NCBI GenBank assembly: GCA_016201085.1
Contig: JACQDO010000381.1
Coordinates: 1 to 5,378, forward strand
Length of the DNA: 5,378 nucleotides
Origin: Hyphomicrobiales bacterium
Lineage (GTDB): Bacteria > Pseudomonadota > Alphaproteobacteria > Rhizobiales > Xanthobacteraceae
Direction of reading: 5' to 3'
The position numbers were made by a program, and so were the translations under genes. The notes under the pieces are model-generated. The model saw only the letters and a list, made by a program, of their open reading frames with translations, did not search any database and was not told the origin of the DNA. Each line of letters begins with the position of its first letter. Within the stretch, counting starts at the first letter, position 1. This document shows positions 5,293-5,378 of the stretch, piece by piece.

Positions 5293-5378
5293 TTCGGGGC
5301 CGCCGCCGCCATCGCAAAGTTCCGCTAAGCCCCGGTACAATAGGCAGAATTTGCCCAGTAATGGGACAGTTTCATAAA

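Noticed and set aside
5336..5341. TACAAT as a -10 box for a plus-strand gene beyond the window
   Set aside because: No acceptable -35 lies at the right distance and no gene start is visible before the window ends.
5354..5365. CCCA-GTAA-TGGG inverted repeat near the right edge
   Set aside because: Four-base arms are too short to separate from chance.
4925..5377. Plus-strand frame at the right edge
   Set aside because: It is very Arg-rich, opposite the glycine-rich N-terminus of ypfJ, and without a start signal.

Overview
The window looks like chromosomal DNA from a GC-rich alphaproteobacterium, probably of the order Hyphomicrobiales (Bradyrhizobium, Rhodopseudomonas or Pseudolabrys-like). 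This rests on the high GC content, the strong third-position G/C bias, the MarR-GNAT fusion regulator and the styles of the MoaB and YpfJ proteins. It is an inference from remembered protein families, not a database result. Six protein-coding genes fill almost the whole window. No RNA gene, insertion sequence, CRISPR array or long repeat is visible.

Layout. (1) 43-624 (+): a short family-2-like glycosyltransferase with a degenerate metal-binding motif. (2) 665-1606 (+): a regulator with an N-terminal MarR winged helix and a C-terminal GNAT acetyltransferase. It is preceded by a perfect 11-bp inverted repeat (624-648) that is very probably its operator. (3) 1608-2171 (-): moaB, molybdenum cofactor biosynthesis. 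It converges on gene 2 with one base between the stop codons. (4) 2172-2359: a divergent intergenic region with candidate promoters for moaB and the tyrosinase. (5) 2360-3790 (+): a Tat-exported type-3 copper tyrosinase/polyphenol oxidase with a KFDV-like C-terminal beta domain. (6) 3832-4323 (+): a small exported protein 41 bases downstream, in the same probable operon. (7) 4320-5234 (-): a YpfJ-type membrane-anchored zinc metallopeptidase, whose stop codon overlaps that of gene 6. (8) 5235-5378: the ypfJ upstream region.

How the genes relate. The glycosyltransferase, regulator and moaB look like ordinary chromosomal neighbours and ypfJ is an independent envelope gene. The coherent functional unit is the tyrosinase plus the small secreted protein. 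The most interesting observation is that the small protein, otherwise without an assignable family, can be aligned collinearly with the C-terminal KFDV-like domain of the tyrosinase beside it. The aligned landmarks keep nearly equal spacing through the second half. It may therefore be a detached copy of that shielding domain, acting in trans on the enzyme in the periplasm. This would be a two-part tyrosinase system different from the Streptomyces MelC1/MelC2 caddie arrangement.
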